64,000 bases of DNA from an uncultured Paracoccaceae bacterium (GTDB taxonomy: Bacteria > Pseudomonadota > Alphaproteobacteria > Rhodobacterales > Rhodobacteraceae), in the NCBI GenBank assembly GCA_947501355.1, contig CANMVA010000003.1:62001-126000 (forward strand). Reading direction: 5' to 3'. The position numbers were made by a program, and so were the translations under genes. Below the pieces are notes generated by a model. It was not told where the DNA came from. It ran no database searches and was given only the letters and a program-made list of their open reading frames with translations. Below are positions 7,099 to 15,766 of the stretch, one piece after another. The first letter of the stretch is position 1; the number at the start of each line of letters is the position of its first letter.

Positions 7099-9282
7099 AT
7101 GGCAGATATCATTTACACCAAAGTCGACGAAGCACCTCAGCTGGCCTCTGCGTCGCTGTTGCCGATCATCCAGAAATTCTTGTCCGAGGCCGGCCTGACG
7201 GTTGAGACGCGCGACATCTCTTTGGCCGGGCGCATCATCGCGGCGTTTCCTGAAAGCCTGACCGAGGCGCAGCGCCAGTCGGACGCGCTGGCCGAGCTGG
7301 GTGAGCTGGTGAAAACGGCTGAGGCCAACGTCATCAAACTGCCCAACATCTCGGCCTCCGTGCCGCAGCTTGTGGCCGCAATCGAAGAGCTTCAGGCCCA
7401 AGGCTATGCGCTGCCCGATTACCCCGAAGACCCCACGACAGACGCCGAAAAAGAGGCCCGCGCGCGCTATGACGGGATCAAGGGATCGGCTGTGAACCCG
7501 GTTCTGCGCGAAGGCAATTCGGACCGCCGCGCGCCTGCCGCCGTCAAGGCGTTCGCACAAGCCAACCCGCACCGCATGGGCAAATGGGTGAGCGGCAGCA
7601 AGACCCGCGTGGCCACGATGGGTGCGAATGATTTCCGCTCGAACGAGCAATCGGTGACGTTGGGTGCGGATGCGACCTTGCGGATCGAGCATGAAGGCGC
7701 GGGCGGCGTGACGGTTTTGAAAGACGGGCTGAAGATGCCCGCGGGCACCATTGTGGACAGCACGTTTATGTCGGTGGGCGCGTTGAAAGAGTTCTACGAC
7801 AAGGTGATTGCAGAGGTGGCGGAGGAAGGCACGCTCTTCTCGCTGCATATGAAAGCCACGATGATGAAGGTCTCTGACCCGATCATCTTTGGCCACTGCG
7901 TGCGCCAGTATCTGGCCCCGGTCTTCGAGAAATACGGCGATGATTTCGCCGCCGCCGGTGTTGAGCCGAATGGCGGTCTCGGCACGATGCTCGACAAGAT
8001 TTCCGAGATGCCCAACGGCGCCGAAATCAAGGCCGAGATCGACGCGGTTCTGGAAGATCGTCCGCCGCTTTACATGGTGAACTCTGACAAGGGCATCACC
8101 AACCTGCATGTTCCGTCTGATGTCATCATCGACGCCTCCATGCCCGCGGTGATCCGCGCTGGCGGCAAGGGCTGGGGCCCGGATGGCGAGGAAGACGACA
8201 CGACCTGCGTGATCCCCGACAGCAGCTACGCGGGCGTCTATGCCGAGACGATTGACTACTTCAAAGAGACCGGCGCGCTGGATCCAGCGACCTCTGGCAC
8301 CGTCCAAAACGTCGGCCTGATGGCGCAAAAGGCCGAGGAATACGGCTCGCACCCCACGACATTTGAGCTGCCCGAAGCAGGCACCGTGCGCGTCATGGAT
8401 GGCGACACCGTTCTGATGAGCCACGAGGTTGAGGCGGGCGATATCTGGCGCATGGCGTCGGCGCGCAAAGCCCCGATCGAAAACTGGATCGAACTGGCGA
8501 TTGAGCGTCAGGCGGCTGAGAACTGCCGCGCGATCTTCTGGCTCGATGCCGACCGCGCCCATGATGCCGAGTTGATCAAATACGTCACGCCCATGCTTGA
8601 GGCGAAAGGCGTCGCCGACAAGTTCGAGATCATGGCGCCCACACCAGCAACCCGCGCGTCTTGCGAGACGATCCGCACAGGGGCCACGACCATCGCGATC
8701 ACCGGCAACGTGCTGCGCGACTACTTGACCGACCTGTTCCCGATCCTTGAGGTCGGCACGTCGGCCAAGATGCTGTCGGTCGTGAAACTGATGCAGGGCG
8801 GTGGTCTGTTTGAGACGGGCGCTGGCGGCTCTGCACCCAAGCACGTGCAGCAGCTGATGGAAGAAAACCACCTGCGCTGGGACAGCCTTGGCGAGTTCTG
8901 CGCGCTTGGTGAATCCTTGCGTTTTGCTGGCACCGAGAAAGCCCGTATCCTGGGCAACGCGGTGGATGCGGCAACCGAAAAGCTGCTCGCCAATGGCAAA
9001 TCACCGGGCCGCAAGGTCGGCCAGGACGACAACCGCGCCAGCCATTTCCACTTCGCGCTCTACTGGGCTGAGGCACTGGCGGCGCAAACTGATGATGCAG
9101 AGCTTGCTGCAGCCTTCAAGCCAATGGCCGAGGAGTTGGCGACAAAAGCCGACACGATCCTGGCCGAGCTGAAAGCAGGCGCAGGTCAGCCAGTTGATCT
9201 GGGCGGATATTATCACGGCGATGATGCGAAAACGGCCGCTGTTATGCGTCCATCCGCAACGCTGAACGCGATTATCGGGTAA
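7099..9282 (+). CDS. icd: NADP-dependent isocitrate dehydrogenase, monomeric type
   Basis: A 727-residue monomeric isocitrate dehydrogenase (Icd2/IDH-II family), converting isocitrate to 2-oxoglutarate with NADP+ in the TCA cycle. Diagnostic stretches are [67 protein letters not shown] and [17 protein letters not shown]. The ATG at 7099 has a GGAAAGG ribosome-binding site 8 bases upstream; a longer in-frame start at 7045 is unlikely. The gene is monocistronic, closed by a strong terminator at 9301. Confidence 0.96.
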   Translation: MADIIYTKVDEAPQLASASLLPIIQKFLSEAGLTVETRDISLAGRIIAAFPESLTEAQRQSDALAELGELVKTAEANVIKLPNISASVPQLVAAIEELQAQGYALPDYPEDPTTDAEKEARARYDGIKGSAVNPVLREGNSDRRAPAAVKAFAQANPHRMGKWVSGSKTRVATMGANDFRSNEQSVTLGADATLRIEHEGAGGVTVLKDGLKMPAGTIVDSTFMSVGALKEFYDKVIAEVAEEGTLFSLHMKATMMKVSDPIIFGHCVRQYLAPVFEKYGDDFAAAGVEPNGGLGTMLDKISEMPNGAEIKAEIDAVLEDRPPLYMVNSDKGITNLHVPSDVIIDASMPAVIRAGGKGWGPDGEEDDTTCVIPDSSYAGVYAETIDYFKETGALDPATSGTVQNVGLMAQKAEEYGSHPTTFELPEAGTVRVMDGDTVLMSHEVEAGDIWRMASARKAPIENWIELAIERQAAENCRAIFWLDADRAHDAELIKYVTPMLEAKGVADKFEIMAPTPATRASCETIRTGATTIAITGNVLRDYLTDLFPILEVGTSAKMLSVVKLMQGGGLFETGAGGSAPKHVQQLMEENHLRWDSLGEFCALGESLRFAGTEKARILGNAVDAATEKLLANGKSPGRKVGQDDNRASHFHFALYWAEALAAQTDDAELAAAFKPMAEELATKADTILAELKAGAGQPVDLGGYYHGDDAKTAAVMRPSATLNAIIG

Positions 9283-9300
9283 AGCGCCGAACACACTAGA

Positions 9301-9340
9301 AAAGCCGCGTGCAAACTGTACTTGCGCGCGGCTTTTTCGT
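9301..9340 (+). terminator. Rho-independent terminator after icd
   Basis: A 14-bp stem (AAAGCCGCGTGCAA pairing with TTGCGCGCGGCTTT, one G-T wobble) with a 7-base loop, followed by a T-rich tail. It starts 18 bp after the icd stop. Confidence 0.92.
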
Positions 9341-9359
9341 TTTACGCGTTACGTCTCCG

Positions 9360-9518
9360 CTATTCAGTCCCGACAGCAGGCGCTGGAGCCTCTTCCACGG
9401 TCTCGAAAACGTTCAAGCCAAACACCAAGAGACCAAAGAGCAACGCCACGCCCATCCCGATCAACGCGGGCTTGTGACGGCGGGTTTGTTTTTCAACATT
9501 TGTATCGGGTGCGGACAT
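9360..9518 (-). CDS. Small single-pass membrane protein, function unknown
   Basis: A 52-residue protein starting MSAPDTNVEKQTRRHKPALI and containing one membrane segment, GMGVALLFGLLVFGLNVF, with a positively charged N-terminal side and a short acidic, Ala/Pro-rich C-terminus. An AGGAG ribosome-binding site lies at good distance from the ATG at 9518. An upstream in-frame ATG at 9602 would give an 80-residue form but looks less conserved in character. I do not recognise a named family. It stands alone between icd and a sulfatase gene. Confidence 0.6.
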   Translation of the reverse strand: MSAPDTNVEKQTRRHKPALIGMGVALLFGLLVFGLNVFETVEEAPAPAVGTE

Positions 9519-9765
9519 AATTTTCTCCTGAATTTCAGAAATATAACGCGTCAGTGTGGCTTTGGTTCCAGATGGACTAGAGGTATTTAGTAACATAATC
9601 ATCCTTACGCGATATAATGTGCGAACCTCAAAGACGCCGCATCCACAAAAGACATTGAGGCGACAGGCCGAACCGCGTTATCCCATTGGGACAGGTTGCA
9701 GGGTGGCTTTCTCAGACGCCCCCACCCCTTAAAACAAAAACGGTTATTCGGGTTAGGACTGGTTC

Positions 9766-11082
9766 ATGGCGACACGGCAAAAGAACGTGGTTCTGATCTC
9801 GTTTGACGATGCAACCGCCCCTTGGCGCTACAAAACCGCCTTTAACGAGCCGCTGCAAACCCCCAACCTTGACCGCATCTGCGCCCAATCGACGGTGTTT
9901 CATTCAGCCTATTGTCAGGCCCCGATCTGCGGGCCGTCGCGCGCCAGTTTCATGTCGGCCAAGACCCCGCACCAGCTGGGCATCTTTTCAAACTCGGATG
10001 AGCTTTTCGACAAGATCCCCCCGCAGGAGGTCTGGTCTTACAAGCTGAAAGAAGCCGGGTTCTTCTGCTCGTCCGGTGGCAAGGTGCATCACCGCTACAA
10101 ACCCTTGCGGCGGCGCTTTCACAACGTGATCTACTCGGACAACCAAAAGCGGTTCCGCGATGATATGCACTTCCCCGATGTGCGCGAAAAGAAGCGCTAT
10201 GGCGGAAATCGCGGCGGCTGGGCCAGCGTGGACCCGAAGGATGACGACCTCTTTTACGATGCCAATTCCGGTCAGTCCGCCATCGATTTCCTCAGCAGTT
10301 ATGACCAGGACGCGCCGTTCTACCGCGAAGTTGGGTTCTACAGCCCCCACGGCCCCCATTACACGCCCGCGCGCTTTAAAGACATGTATGATGTCGACAA
10401 TTTCCACCCCCCAGAGGAGTGGGAAAAAGGGTTCGATTTCAACGCCTTCTCGGACGAGCTTAATCCGGAAAACGAGCAAATAAAGAAGGGCGATATGGAC
10501 TGGTGGCGCGGCAGTGTGCGCAACTACTATTCCGCCTTCAGCCACGGCGATTACCACCTTGGCCGGGTGTGGGATGCGCTGCAGGCTTCCCCCCATGCCA
10601 AGGACACCATCGTGGTGATCCTATCCGATCACGGGTTCCATCTGGGCAACCGCAACCTCTACCGCAAGACCACGCTTTACGAGCAGGTCGCCTCGGTCCC
10701 GATGGTGATCTACGATCCCGATCAGCCCACCGGGCAAGAGGTGCACGACCCTGTCGCCCTTCTTGACGTCGGCCCCACAGTTCTGGACATCGCCGGGCTG
10801 CCCGCCCCTGACGATTGCGTGGGCCGTTCGCTTTTGCCGTATATGACGGGGCAAGGTGACCCCGACCGCGCCGTGCCCACCTTTCGGCACGGCAACGCGG
10901 CGATCCGCAAAGGCAATTACCGCATCATCCGCTATGAGGACGGAACGACGCAAATGTATGACCTGCGCGAGGATTTCTGGCAGCTCAACAGCCTCGGCCC
11001 CGATCATCCGGATTACGCAGGGATGTATGACGCCCTAGTCACGTGCAGCTCAGAATACGGGTTCGCGATCCCGCCCGCTTAA
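9766..11082 (+). CDS. Formylglycine-dependent sulfatase (iduronate-2-sulfatase-like)
   Basis: A 438-residue type I sulfatase hydrolysing sulfate esters. The N-terminus VVLISFDDATAPW carries the metal-binding aspartates. The modification motif is C55-G-P-S-R followed by ASFMSAKTPHQLG, where Cys55 would be converted to formylglycine. Later the metal-site motif VVILSDHGFHLGNRNLYRKTTLYE is seen. There is no signal peptide, so the enzyme appears cytosolic. An AGGA ribosome-binding site precedes the ATG. The gene converges, with 4 bp of overlap, on the formylglycine-generating enzyme gene. The substrate cannot be told from sequence; the overall pattern resembles iduronate-2- and choline-type sulfatases. 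Confidence 0.88.
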   Translation: MATRQKNVVLISFDDATAPWRYKTAFNEPLQTPNLDRICAQSTVFHSAYCQAPICGPSRASFMSAKTPHQLGIFSNSDELFDKIPPQEVWSYKLKEAGFFCSSGGKVHHRYKPLRRRFHNVIYSDNQKRFRDDMHFPDVREKKRYGGNRGGWASVDPKDDDLFYDANSGQSAIDFLSSYDQDAPFYREVGFYSPHGPHYTPARFKDMYDVDNFHPPEEWEKGFDFNAFSDELNPENEQIKKGDMDWWRGSVRNYYSAFSHGDYHLGRVWDALQASPHAKDTIVVILSDHGFHLGNRNLYRKTTLYEQVASVPMVIYDPDQPTGQEVHDPVALLDVGPTVLDIAGLPAPDDCVGRSLLPYMTGQGDPDRAVPTFRHGNAAIRKGNYRIIRYEDGTTQMYDLREDFWQLNSLGPDHPDYAGMYDALVTCSSEYGFAIPPA

Positions 11083-12014
11083 GACGACCAGACAATCCGA
11101 AACCCGTGATGCGGCGTGGCGCTGTCGGGGGACGAGCCAGACCGCGCCGCGATCCGGTAGCGGTAGCAATAGCTTTTGTGGCACAGATACGACCCGCCCT
11201 TGGAAAGGCGATAGCCTTTCATGCCCTCCAGCCGCCGACGGACGTGCTTTTTCATCGACTTGATCCGAAACGGATCGGCTGTCCACTCCCAGACATTGCC
11301 GACCATGTTGTAAAGCCCGGCGGGGTTCGGCGCGAAGGACCGCACCGGCGCGGTCCGCATATAGCCATCTGCGCCGGTGTTGGTCCGCGGGAAATCCCCT
11401 TGCCAGATATTGCAGGGCAAAACGCTGTGATCGTCGGGCTCGGTATCGCCCCATGGAAAGCGCACATCCCCCTGCCCTGCGCGGGCCGCCGCTTCCCACT
11501 CGACCTCGGTGGGCAGACGCCCCCCAACCCAGCGCGCATAGGCCTGCGCGTCGTTCCAGGAGACCTGCACGACCGGGTGATCGAGATACCACGCCGCGCT
11601 TGCAGTACCCGCCCCGTTGATGTCGCGCCAATTGGCACCGTCCACCTTGCACCACCACTGCGCATCCGCATAACGCTCGGTCGCGCCGTACTCATCGGGC
11701 ACATCGCTCCAGAAGACAAAGGACCAGCCAAACCGCTCAGCCTCGGTCACATAGCCAGTGGCGGTGACAAAGTCCTCAAACTCGGCATTAGAGACCGCGG
11801 TGGTCGCCATGCGAAACGCCTTGTGGCTGGCCCTGCGCAGCGGGCTTTCACCGTCATCCGGGATCTGCGGCGCACGGGTGCCCACAAGAGTGCGACCTTC
11901 GGGGATCAAAACGGTATCAAAGTCCTGCGCGTCACGGGCTTGCGGTATCTCCGACAAAGCGCGCACTTCACCCCCGGCGCGTGACGGCCCGCAACAGGTC
12001 TTTGTCTCTTTCAT
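11079..12014 (-). CDS. Formylglycine-generating enzyme (SUMF1/FGE family)
   Basis: A 311-residue FGE that oxidises the active-site cysteine of sulfatases to formylglycine. The catalytic region near the C-terminus reads KGGSYLCHKSYCYRYRIAARS, with both active-site cysteines (C278, C283) conserved in the same spacing as in aerobic, copper-dependent FGEs. Other family strings are VSNAEFEDFVTATGYVTEAE, GGRLPTEVEWEAAARAG, FPWGD and NMVGNVWEWTADPF. The ATG at 12014 is taken as the start. Residues 7-12 read CCGPSR, resembling a sulfatase substrate motif. It is adjacent to one sulfatase here and a second, RTX-fused one lies at 50097. Confidence 0.93.
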   Translation of the reverse strand: MKETKTCCGPSRAGGEVRALSEIPQARDAQDFDTVLIPEGRTLVGTRAPQIPDDGESPLRRASHKAFRMATTAVSNAEFEDFVTATGYVTEAERFGWSFVFWSDVPDEYGATERYADAQWWCKVDGANWRDINGAGTASAAWYLDHPVVQVSWNDAQAYARWVGGRLPTEVEWEAAARAGQGDVRFPWGDTEPDDHSVLPCNIWQGDFPRTNTGADGYMRTAPVRSFAPNPAGLYNMVGNVWEWTADPFRIKSMKKHVRRRLEGMKGYRLSKGGSYLCHKSYCYRYRIAARSGSSPDSATPHHGFRIVWSS

Positions 12015-12133
12015 GCCGTCTCGATGCCTCTGCCGAACCAAGGGCCGCACTGCCCTGCCCGCCCCGGACCTAATCCTAGGCCTTGCGCCACTTGTCGCTT
12101 TCAGAGGTTCCGGGTCAAGCCCGGTAAAGGGTG

Positions 12134-12158
12134 AAAGAGGGCCAAAGCGGCCCCCTTT
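12134..12158 (-). terminator. Probable terminator of the pyrimidine ABC transporter operon
   Basis: On the minus strand, AAAGGGGGCC pairs with GGCCCTCTTT (one mismatch) around the loop GCTTT, directly downstream of the binding-protein stop at 12174. The trailing T-run is short, so efficiency is uncertain. Confidence 0.55.
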
Positions 12159-12173
12159 CCTTGCCTCGCGCGC

Positions 12174-13160
12174 TTATTGCAAAGCAGCATCCGTGATGAC
12201 GCTGGTCCACGCGCCTTCGGGCGCTTTCGTGATCACCGGGTCCGAGCCGCCCGCCAGCAGCGAGGCCACCGTGCGCTCGTAATCGGCCGGATCAAGCGCG
12301 CCGTCAGAACCGGCGGTCAGCTTGGCCACTTCGCCCATCATGCGCACCTGATGCGCTTCGGTCTGCGCGCCGGTCTCGTCATATTCCAGCACGATCATGG
12401 CGGCGTCCTCGGGGTTCTCTTCCGCCCATTTCCAGCCCTTCATGGAGGCACGAACGAAACGCGCCATCTTGTCCTGGAAGGCGGGATCCTCAAGGTTCTC
12501 CTCAAGCACGTAAAGCCCGTCTTCCAGTGTCGCCACGCCCTGCTCTTCATACTTGAACGTCACCAGATTGTCGGGGCTGAGGCCCGCGTCGATGATCTGC
12601 CAGTACTCGTTATAGGTCATGGTGGACACACAGGCCGCTTGCCCGTTCAGGATCGGATCGACGTTGAAGCCCTGCTTGAGCACTTCAACACCTGCATCAG
12701 AGCCATCGGTCGGCAGACCCAACTGGCTCATCCAGCTCAGGAACGGAAACTCGTTGCCGAAGAACCAAACGCCCAGCGTTTTACCAGCAAAATCATCGGT
12801 CGTGGCGACGCCTGCATCCTTGCGGCAGGTCAGCATCATGCCGGACGATTTGAACGGCTGGGCGATGTTCACCATCGGCAGACCCTTCTCACGCGCGGCC
12901 AAGGCGGCGGGCATCCACTCGACGGTGACATCCGCGCCGCCACCGGCCAACACTTGCGTCGGCGCGATATCAGGACCACCCGGATTGATCGTCACATCCA
13001 GGTTTTCTTCGGTGTAATAACCATTCTCCAAGGCGACGTAGTAGCCCGCAAATTGCGATTGCGTAACCCATTTGAGTTGCAGCGTCACCTCATCGGCGGC
13101 CAGCGCAGCACTGGCCAAAAGGCTCAGGGCGGCGGCCCCCAGGGATGTTGTAATCTTCAT
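12174..13160 (-). CDS. ABC transporter substrate-binding protein, NMT1/THI5-like
   Basis: A 328-residue periplasmic binding protein with a clear signal peptide (MKITTSLGAAALSLLASAALA). It begins TLQLKWVTQSQFAGYYVALE, the hallmark of the NMT1/THI5/ThiY fold that binds pyrimidine-like ligands, and continues with VTINPGGPDIAPTQVLAGGGADV and GKTLGVWFFGNEF. A strong AAGGAGAG ribosome-binding site precedes the ATG. It is the last gene of the ABC operon, after two permeases and an ATPase, and sits beside pyrimidine-degrading enzymes. A uracil, dihydropyrimidine or hydantoin ligand is therefore likely by context; a thiamine precursor is the alternative. Confidence 0.85.
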   Translation of the reverse strand: MKITTSLGAAALSLLASAALAADEVTLQLKWVTQSQFAGYYVALENGYYTEENLDVTINPGGPDIAPTQVLAGGGADVTVEWMPAALAAREKGLPMVNIAQPFKSSGMMLTCRKDAGVATTDDFAGKTLGVWFFGNEFPFLSWMSQLGLPTDGSDAGVEVLKQGFNVDPILNGQAACVSTMTYNEYWQIIDAGLSPDNLVTFKYEEQGVATLEDGLYVLEENLEDPAFQDKMARFVRASMKGWKWAEENPEDAAMIVLEYDETGAQTEAHQVRMMGEVAKLTAGSDGALDPADYERTVASLLAGGSDPVITKAPEGAWTSVITDAALQ

Positions 13161-13187
13161 GGTCTCTCTCCTTGTTGATGATTTATT

Positions 13188-14036
13188 TTACTGGTTTCGT
13201 TGCGAGGGATGCCAGAAGGTCACCCGTTTTTCGATCCAGGCGACAGCCCCGTAAAGCGAAGTGCCTACCAAAGCGGCAACCACGATCTCGGCCCAGACCA
13301 GATCAATCGACAGCGCGCCGACGCCCGTCGAGATGCGAAAGCCCATGCCGCGCGTGGGGGAGCCGAAATATTCGGCCACGATGGCCCCGATCAGCGCCAG
13401 CGTCATCGCAATCTTGAGCCCGTTGAACACAAACGGCATCGCAGCAGGCAAGCGGAGTTTGAACAGCGTTTGCCAATAGCTTGCTCCGTAGGTCCGCATC
13501 AGATCGCGTTGCATGGCGTCCGTCGACCGAAGCCCCTGCACAGTATTCACGAGGATCGGGAAGAACACCATCACCACGACGACAGCGGCTTTCGACTGCC
13601 AGTCAAAACCGAACCAGTTCACCATGATCGGTGCCACACCGACGATGGGCAGGGCCGCGAAGAAGTTCCCGATGGGCAGTAGCCCTTTGGTGAGAAAGGC
13701 CGAGCGGTCAATCAGGATGGCGCAGATGACAGCGGCCGTGATGCCGATGGCCAGGCCCCGTAGCGCGCCTTTCAGCACGGTCTGGACAAAGTCGATCCAC
13801 AGAATGTCGGTCGAGGCCGCAAAGGTCTGCGCCACTTGGCTGGGGGGCGGCAGGATGACCGGGCTGACGTTCAATCCGCGCACGCCCGCCTCCCACAGAA
13901 CGATCAGCGTGACGCCGAAGATCACGGGCACCAGCACCTTGACCGCCCGCGTGCCTGACCACGCGGACCGCGCGAGCCAGATATTGACGCCCCAGGCAAT
14001 CAGCCAAAACCCCAGACCGAAGAAAAGCCAACTCAT
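13188..14036 (-). CDS. ABC transporter permease (SsuC/TauC-like)
   Basis: A 282-residue inner-membrane permease with about six membrane segments. The EAA loop motif for ATPase contact is visible as RTYGASYWQTLFKLRLPAAMPFVFNGLKIAM. It overlaps the second permease gene by 4 bp (ATGA) and precedes the binding-protein gene by 27 bp. The two permeases presumably form a heterodimer in the pyrimidine-type importer. The N-terminal part (first 40 residues) has an additional hydrophobic segment. Confidence 0.85.
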   Translation of the reverse strand: MSWLFFGLGFWLIAWGVNIWLARSAWSGTRAVKVLVPVIFGVTLIVLWEAGVRGLNVSPVILPPPSQVAQTFAASTDILWIDFVQTVLKGALRGLAIGITAAVICAILIDRSAFLTKGLLPIGNFFAALPIVGVAPIMVNWFGFDWQSKAAVVVVMVFFPILVNTVQGLRSTDAMQRDLMRTYGASYWQTLFKLRLPAAMPFVFNGLKIAMTLALIGAIVAEYFGSPTRGMGFRISTGVGALSIDLVWAEIVVAALVGTSLYGAVAWIEKRVTFWHPSQRNQ

Positions 14037-14968
14037 GCGCGCATCCCCATTCGGCCAAGGGTCAGGCGTTGGGTCACGTCCAGCACGGTCACCAGAAGGC
14101 CTGCAAGGATGGCCGCCGCGAAGAGCGCCGCCCAGATCGCCAACGGCGTGCCGAACTGGTCTCCGATCAGGATACGCGCGCCCAGCCCGCTGATCGCCCC
14201 CGTCGGCAATTCGCCCACAATGGTGCCCACCAGCGCCGCCGCGATGCCCACTTTCAACGAGGTGAAGAGATACGGCACCGACCCCGGCAGCCGCAGTTTC
14301 AAGAATGTCTGCAAGCCACTCGCGTCATAGGTTTTCAGCAAATCCAACTGCGACGCTTCCGGTGATCGCAGCCCCTTCACCATGCCCACAAGTACCGGGA
14401 AAAAGCACAAATAGGCCGAAATAATCGCCTTCGGCACGCCGCGGCTTTCGACGCCAAGCTGGCTTGCCACAACGATAATCATCGGGGCCAGTGCCACAAT
14501 CGGGATGGTCTGGCTAATGATCGCCCAGGGCATGATGCTCAGATCCGCGACCCGCGAATAGACGATCGCGATGGCCCCGATAATCCCGATGGAGGTGCCC
14601 AGCACAAAGCCCCAAAGCGTCGATCTGAGCGTGATCCAACTGTGATAGATCAGCGAGCGTTTCGACCACGCGCGCCCCTTGGCGGCCATCTCTCCGGTGG
14701 TTTTCCACAGCTCCCCGCCCACTTGCGCGGGCGTTGGCAAACGCGGCCGGTCCAGCGCATAACCCGCCGACACATGCTCCCGGTTTTGCGCCATCAGCCG
14801 CCAGACGCTTACGGCGCGCCGTTCGACGGACCCTTCAGGGGTCACGACAGCGCCTGTGCGCTCTACCGTATCCAGCGCCACACGGATATTCATCGGCGCG
14901 ACCGCCAGATACCAGATGCCGACAATCGCGGCGAGCACTGTCAGGATGGGAAGGGCCGCTTTAGTCAT
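14033..14968 (-). CDS. ABC transporter permease (SsuC/TauC-like), second subunit
   Basis: A 311-residue permease. The ATG at 14968 (MTKAALPILTVLAAIVG) overlaps the ATPase stop by 8 bp and fits better than an upstream in-frame ATG. One N-terminal membrane anchor is followed by a periplasmic stretch of roughly 80 residues before the core domain. The EAA loop reads KTYDASGLQTFLKLRLPGSVPYLFTSLKVGI. Pairing of two unequal permeases is typical of the importers found with hydantoin and pyrimidine catabolic genes. Confidence 0.85.
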   Translation of the reverse strand: MTKAALPILTVLAAIVGIWYLAVAPMNIRVALDTVERTGAVVTPEGSVERRAVSVWRLMAQNREHVSAGYALDRPRLPTPAQVGGELWKTTGEMAAKGRAWSKRSLIYHSWITLRSTLWGFVLGTSIGIIGAIAIVYSRVADLSIMPWAIISQTIPIVALAPMIIVVASQLGVESRGVPKAIISAYLCFFPVLVGMVKGLRSPEASQLDLLKTYDASGLQTFLKLRLPGSVPYLFTSLKVGIAAALVGTIVGELPTGAISGLGARILIGDQFGTPLAIWAALFAAAILAGLLVTVLDVTQRLTLGRMGMRA

Positions 14969-15743
14969 AGGAATGCCCCGCGCGCAGCCCATCGCGCACT
15001 CGATGCGCAACCTCCAGGAATTCAGGTGTGTCGCGCAGATCGAGGGGCCGCTCGGCGGGGAGCGGGCTTTCGATAATATCGGTGATGCGGCCCGGTCGGG
15101 GGCTCATCACCACGATCTTGGTCGACAGATAGACCGCCTCGGGGATCGAATGCGTGACGAACGCGATTGTCTTTTTCGTGCGCGCCCAAAGCTGCAACAA
15201 CTGCTCGTTTAGGTGATCGCGCACGATCTCGTCCAGCGCGCCGAACGGCTCGTCCATCAGCAGGATATCGGCATCAAAGGCCAACGCCCGCGCGATAGAG
15301 GCGCGTTGCTGCATCCCACCCGACAATTGCCAAGGATATTTCTTCTCGAACCCCGCCAGATCAACCATCTCAAGCGTTTTCGCCACCCGCTCGGATTGAT
15401 CGGCTTTCGAGTAACCCATGATCTCCAACGGCAGGCGAATATTGCCCCCGATTGTGCGCCACGGATAAAGCCCTGCATGCTGGAACACGTAGCCATAGGC
15501 GCGGGAGCGGCGCGCTTCATCGGCGGTCATCCCATTGACAGACAAATCGCCCGCTGTTGGCGTCTCCAGCCCAGCGATGCAGCGCAGAAACGTCGTCTTC
15601 CCGCAGCCCGACGGGCCGATGAAGCTGACAAACTCGCCCTCCTCAATGTTCAGATCAACATCCTTGAGGGCATGCACAGGACCATCATTGGTCTGAAACG
15701 TCAGGTTCAAACCTTGCGCAGAAATCTTCGGTTGCTGGCTCAA
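14961..15743 (-). CDS. ABC transporter ATP-binding protein (SsuB/TauB-like)
   Basis: A 260-residue ATPase energising the importer. Motifs: Walker A GPSGCGKTT, signature LSGGMQQRASIARAL, Walker B ILLMDEPFGALDEIVRD and H-loop IAFVTHSIPEAVYLS. There is no usable ATG; the frame opens with TTG at 15743 (MSQQPKISAQ). A five-codon reading frame, ATG-AGC-ACG-CAT-TGA, ends exactly over this TTG, so ribosomes finishing it could restart here. The gene overlaps the next permease by 8 bp and follows the dihydropyrimidinase gene after 23 bp. Confidence 0.87.
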   Translation of the reverse strand: MSQQPKISAQGLNLTFQTNDGPVHALKDVDLNIEEGEFVSFIGPSGCGKTTFLRCIAGLETPTAGDLSVNGMTADEARRSRAYGYVFQHAGLYPWRTIGGNIRLPLEIMGYSKADQSERVAKTLEMVDLAGFEKKYPWQLSGGMQQRASIARALAFDADILLMDEPFGALDEIVRDHLNEQLLQLWARTKKTIAFVTHSIPEAVYLSTKIVVMSPRPGRITDIIESPLPAERPLDLRDTPEFLEVAHRVRDGLRAGHSYD

Positions 15744-15766
15744 TGCGTGCTCATTTCTCTCGGATT

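Noticed and set aside
7093-8871. A 592-codon open frame antisense to isocitrate dehydrogenase
   Set aside because: It mirrors the codon periodicity of the GC-rich icd gene, has no recognisable family motif, and the sense strand is an unmistakable enzyme.
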